Shown here: positions 6,181 through 8,120 of the stretch, in pieces
Layout of the letters: the number at the start of each line of letters is the position of its first letter
Numbering within the stretch: the first letter of the stretch is position 1
DNA from: DASVCZ01 sp036381335
Lineage (GTDB): Bacteria; Patescibacteriota; Microgenomatia; UBA1400; PJMF01
Assembly (NCBI GenBank): GCA_036381335.1
Contig: DASVCZ010000045.1
Span: 1 to 8,120, forward strand
Reading direction: 5' to 3'
DNA: 8,120 bases
The notes under the pieces: model-generated
Database searches by the model: none
Seen by the model: only the letters and a program-made list of their open reading frames with translations
Told to the model about the DNA's origin: nothing
Made by a program: the position numbers and the translations under genes

Positions 6181-6343
6181 GCAATTAGAGTAGATAAAAG
6201 ACCGTCAGAGCCACCGTCACCACCAGCGTTAAGTAATTGGTATCGTTGGATAGGTGGCTCTGAGAATGAGAGAGCATAAGGAAATCCCCTACTGATAAAG
6301 AGTAAACGTAGAGTCGAATGTGTCTTGAATCTACTCTGATTGC
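6181..6343 (+). ncRNA. Candidate structured RNA (three-way junction) in the gap before dnaB
   Basis: The gap of 6129-6431 holds no credible gene, but this 163-base part folds well. P1: 6181-6195 pairs with 6329-6343 (15 pairs, one U-G). P2: TCAGAGCCACC (6205-6215) pairs with GGTGGCTCTGA (6253-6263), 11 perfect pairs; an inner helix CCAGCG (6223-6228)/CGTTGG (6244-6249) has one G-U. P3, weaker: 6271-6277 with 6318-6325, with one G-U and one bulge, and an inner CTAC (6289-6292)/GTAG (6308-6311). Every non-Watson-Crick pair is G-U on the plus strand and would be A-C on the minus strand, which points to a plus-strand RNA. Its size fits 6S RNA or a leader element, but I recognise no known family. 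No promoter or terminator of its own is clear; it may be in the 3' UTR of the MBL gene. A small transposon remnant with 15-bp inverted ends is the main alternative, though no target duplication is seen. Confidence 0.5.
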
Positions 6344-6355
6344 GAACGTGTCTTG
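6315..6355 (+). repeat. 13-base imperfect direct repeat, period 28
   Basis: CGAATGTGTCTTG (6315-6327) recurs as CGAACGTGTCTTG (6343-6355), 12 of 13 identical. The first copy supplies one strand of the proposed P3 helix, and the second begins at the last base of P1. The copies could be alternative pairing partners or two binding sites upstream of the dnaB promoter. Confidence 0.6.
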
Positions 6356-6383
6356 GTTGGAAAAAGTGAGAGTATACTTCAGA

Positions 6384-6413
6384 TTGTGAGATTTCGAAAA
6401 AATATACTATACT
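6384..6413 (+). promoter_or_regulatory. Promoter of dnaB
   Basis: TTGTGA (6384-6389, 4 of 6) and TATACT (6408-6413, 5 of 6) are 18 bases apart. A second, overlapping TATACT is at 6403-6408, and a third TATACT (6373-6378, within the palindrome AGTATACT) lies further up. The predicted start near 6420 gives a leader of about 12 bases without an SD. Confidence 0.55.
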
Positions 6414-6422
6414 GCAGCTGCA
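6413..6422. promoter_or_regulatory. Perfect 10-bp palindrome at the predicted dnaB transcription start
   Basis: TGCAGCTGCA is its own reverse complement. It overlaps the last base of the -10 and covers the predicted start site, the position of a typical repressor operator. No regulator gene is visible, so the operator role is inference. Confidence 0.35.
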
Positions 6423-6431
6423 TTGACGACT

Positions 6432-7739
6432 ATGAAAGCCAAAGTCCCACCCCACGATCTCGCCGCCGAAGCCTCAGTTTTAGGAGCAATTCTCATCGAT
6501 CCCAACGCCATCGTCCAAGTGGCCGATGTCCTCAGATCAGACAGCTTTTATGACCCAGCACACCAAGTGGTGTACGAAGCCATGACGGAGCTCTACGACA
6601 AGCGGGAACCCATTGACGCCGTTACCTTAGCCAATCAGCTCAAGAAAAAAAGCATGCTGACCAAGGCGGGCGGCAGCGCCGCCATTGCCGAGTTGACGAA
6701 CACCGTCTCCACCGCTGCCAACGTGGTTCAGTACGCCCAGTTGGTGGCAGAAGCAGCTTTGCGGCGGCGCTTAATTACCATGTCGGGTGAGTTATCTGAA
6801 CTGGCCTTTGACGAAGCCAAAGAGTCGCGCGATATTCTCGATACCATCGAGCAAAATGTCTTTGCCTTATCGCAAAAGAGTGACCGGCAGTCGTTTATTC
6901 CTATTAAAGATACCCTTGCTGAAAGTTTTGAACGCTTAGACGAATTGCAGAAGAACGGCGGAGACCTCCGGGGCCTGCCGACCGGCTTCGCCGATATCGA
7001 CAATTTATTAGCTGGTTTCCAGAAATCCAACTTAATTATCTTGGCCGCTCGACCGGGTATGGGTAAAACTGCGTTTTCCCTTAACATCGCTCAACACGCC
7101 GCGGTGGCAGCCAAGAAAAAAGTAGCCTTCTTTTCTTTGGAAATGAGTAAAGAAGAGTTAGTCGATCGGTTGTTGGTGTCTCAATCTGATATCGACGCTT
7201 GGCGCTTGAAAACTGGTCGGCTAGATCAACAAGACTTCCTCAAGTTGTCTGATGGGATGGGGGTCTTGGCCGAGGCGCAGATTTTCATCGATGATACGCC
7301 TGGCCTCTCTATTTTTGAAATGCGAACCAAAGCCCGGCGGTTAATGGCCGAACACCAAATTGACTTGCTGATTGTTGACTACCTCCAGTTGGCGCAAGGG
7401 AGAACCAGGGATAATCGGGTGCAAGAGGTGGCTGAGATTTCTCAAGGCCTGAAAAATATTGCTCGTGAGTTGCGGATTCCGGTGCTTGCCTTATCCCAGC
7501 TGTCGCGGGCGGTCGAAAGTAGAGGCGAGAAAGTACCTCAGCTGTCGGACTTACGTGAATCCGGTTCCATCGAGCAAGATGCCGATGTGGTCATGTTCCT
7601 GTATCGCCGCGACGATGATATTCGCGAATCCGTCAGTGTCAAAGTTGCTAAGCACCGCAATGGTGCCACCGGCGATGTCGATCTCTACTTCAGAGGTGAC
7701 AGGCTGAAGTTTTATGGTTTAGAAAATAAGCAAATGTAG
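6432..7739 (+). CDS. dnaB: Replicative DNA helicase DnaB
   Basis: This 435-residue protein unwinds DNA ahead of the replication fork as a hexamer, using ATP. The N-terminal DnaB_N domain (about 8-110, starting PPHDLAAEASVLGAIL) is joined by a linker to the RecA-like C-terminal domain (about 180-430). Visible motifs are Walker A ARPGMGKTAF (206-215, K212/T213), the catalytic glutamate E237 (SLEMS), Walker B LLIVDYLQL (312-320, D316), SQLSR (355-359), DLRESGSIEQDAD (373-385) and the trans-acting K407/R409 of KVAKHRNG. Length is normal, with no intein. An in-frame TTG at 6423 is possible, but the ATG at 6432 gives the usual DnaB N-terminus. No SD is seen, and the leader is predicted to be very short. 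The rplI/rpsR/ssb genes often found beside dnaB in other bacteria are absent; an MBL gene and a structured gap precede it. Confidence 0.98.
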   Translation: MKAKVPPHDLAAEASVLGAILIDPNAIVQVADVLRSDSFYDPAHQVVYEAMTELYDKREPIDAVTLANQLKKKSMLTKAGGSAAIAELTNTVSTAANVVQYAQLVAEAALRRRLITMSGELSELAFDEAKESRDILDTIEQNVFALSQKSDRQSFIPIKDTLAESFERLDELQKNGGDLRGLPTGFADIDNLLAGFQKSNLIILAARPGMGKTAFSLNIAQHAAVAAKKKVAFFSLEMSKEELVDRLLVSQSDIDAWRLKTGRLDQQDFLKLSDGMGVLAEAQIFIDDTPGLSIFEMRTKARRLMAEHQIDLLIVDYLQLAQGRTRDNRVQEVAEISQGLKNIARELRIPVLALSQLSRAVESRGEKVPQLSDLRESGSIEQDADVVMFLYRRDDDIRESVSVKVAKHRNGATGDVDLYFRGDRLKFYGLENKQM

Positions 7740-7745
7740 GCAGGA

Positions 7746-7768
7746 GCGGGTTTTAACTGGGAACCTGC
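7746..7768 (+). terminator. Weak hairpin at the 3' end of dnaB
   Basis: GCGGGTT (7746-7752) pairs with AACCTGC (7762-7768), including one G-U, around a 9-base loop, 7 bases after the dnaB stop. There is no U tract (GTATAGCC follows), so it may protect the 3' end rather than terminate. It overlaps the end of the convergent membrane-protein gene. Confidence 0.25.
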
Positions 7769-7992
7769 GTATAGCCAAAGAGGAAGTAAATAAGACCGGT
7801 GGAAAGTGCTAAAAAGACCAGAAAAAATCCCAGATTACTCTTCATACTTTTCATGGATTGATCAAAATTAGCATTATCGCTGCTGACGATGATGATCAAG
7901 GCCACGCCAAACCACACTACGCCGCGCAAGACGACAGACCAAATACTATCAACGGCAAACAGAGAAACGGCAATCTCGCGCAGGGTATCCAT
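7753..7992 (-). CDS. Small two-helix membrane protein of unknown function
   Basis: This 79-residue protein has two clear hydrophobic helices: about 18-38 (IWSVVLRGVVWFGVALIIIVSS) and about 54-73 (LGFFLVFLALSTGLIYFLF). They are joined by a polar loop (SDNANFDQSMKSMKSN). A short amphipathic start (MDTLREIAVSLFAVDS) precedes them. The two lysines put the loop inside and both ends outside by the positive-inside rule, though the charge bias is slight. I do not recognise the family. The ORF is backed by a leaderless-type promoter exactly at its ATG. It converges on dnaB with 13 bases between the stops and diverges from tRNA-Leu. Confidence 0.7.
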   Translation of the reverse strand: MDTLREIAVSLFAVDSIWSVVLRGVVWFGVALIIIVSSDNANFDQSMKSMKSNLGFFLVFLALSTGLIYFLFGYTQVPS

Positions 7993-7998
7993 GGCTTC

Positions 7999-8027
7999 AC
8001 TATAGAGAATTAGAGACTGAGATTCAA
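7999..8027 (-). promoter_or_regulatory. Leaderless-type promoter of the small membrane protein
   Basis: On the minus strand, TTGAAT (8027-8022, 4 of 6) and TATAGT (8004-7999, 5 of 6) are 17 bases apart. Only 6 bases (GAAGCC) separate the -10 from the ATG at 7992, so transcription should start at or beside the A of the start codon. Confidence 0.6.
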
Positions 8028-8051
8028 GTAGTTAGGCTTTCACCCAGATGG

Positions 8052-8057
8052 TACAAT
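8052..8057 (+). promoter_or_regulatory. Possible -10 box for tRNA-Leu
   Basis: TACAAT (5 of 6) lies 22 bases before the tRNA, predicting a start near 8064 and a leader of about 16 bases that RNase P would remove. No good -35 is seen at the right distance. Confidence 0.4.
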
Positions 8058-8079
8058 AAGAGCTCGAACGAGAGTATAA

Positions 8080-8120
8080 GCCGATGTGGCGGAATGGCAG
8101 ACGCGCACGACTCAAAATCG
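8080..8120 (+). tRNA. tRNA-Leu, anticodon CAA (5' part, cut by right edge)
   Basis: The first 41 bases are present: acceptor strand GCCGATG, then T8, a D arm starting GGCGGAATGGCAGACGC as in leucine tRNAs, then anticodon stem CACGA with loop CTCAAAA. T33 is followed by CAA (8113-8115), reading UUG. TCG starts the returning stem at the window edge. The long variable arm expected of tRNA-Leu lies outside. Confidence 0.88.

Noticed and set aside
6315..6355. Possible CRISPR array
   Set aside because: There are only two short repeat copies, a 15-base spacer and no cas gene.
6423..6431. TTG start for dnaB, three codons upstream
   Set aside because: The ATG at 6432 gives the usual DnaB N-terminus, and the TTG lies only about 3 bases from the predicted transcript start. 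It cannot be fully excluded.
6066..6455. A 129-codon minus-strand open frame across the MBL end, the gap and the dnaB start
   Set aside because: It overlaps two firm plus-strand genes, has no recognisable domain and has no SD. The gap is better explained by RNA helices whose G-U pairs favour the plus strand.
8063..8072. CTCGAACGAG dyad in the tRNA-Leu leader
   Set aside because: As RNA it gives only three pairs around a 4-base loop, so it is probably chance.
1..8120. Alternative genetic code with TGA as Gly or Trp
   Set aside because: All genes are full length under the standard code, with no in-frame TGA and with ordinary GGN and TGG codons.

Overview
The window looks like a piece of a small-genome bacterium, most likely of the Candidate Phyla Radiation (Patescibacteria). 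This is an inference from three things: the gene set (a short coiled-coil protein ending in a HE(T/G)RI-type helix, a UlaG-like metallo-beta-lactamase-fold protein, single-pass Ig-like and signal-peptide proteins); very compact or overlapping genes; and a mix of genes with Shine-Dalgarno (SD) sites and genes with almost no leader. The standard code fits: nine complete genes end in TAA (6) or TAG (3), none in TGA, and no in-frame TGA is needed. No phage, IS element or CRISPR array is visible.

Layout. (1) Positions 1-2542, minus strand: an operon read hisS -> SpoU/TrmH-type RNA methyltransferase -> EamA/DMT transporter (cut by the left edge), with gaps of 22 and 39 bases and a promoter just upstream of hisS. 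(2) Positions 2543-3172, plus strand: a small coiled-coil protein of unknown function with a strong SD, then tRNA-Ala(CGC). (3) Positions 3178-5363, minus strand: three overlapping genes read Ig-like membrane-anchored protein -> secreted two-repeat protein -> M24 Xaa-Pro-type peptidase. (4) Positions 5469-7739, plus strand: an MBL-fold hydrolase, a 294-base gap, then dnaB, the replicative helicase. (5) Positions 7753-8120: a minus-strand two-helix membrane protein with a leaderless-type promoter, diverging from a tRNA-Leu(CAA) cut by the right edge.

Most genes are core information-processing functions: tRNA charging (hisS), tRNAs, RNA methylation and replication (dnaB). The three-gene envelope cluster appears to be one translationally coupled unit with an anchored and an exported protein. 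The best candidate for something undescribed is the gap before dnaB. It can fold into a three-way-junction RNA (a 15-bp closing helix at 6181-6195/6329-6343, an 11-bp hairpin inside it, and a weaker third arm). All of its non-Watson-Crick pairs are G-U on the plus strand, which favours a plus-strand RNA. It is followed by a 13-base imperfect direct repeat and a dnaB promoter with a perfect 10-bp palindrome at the predicted start site.
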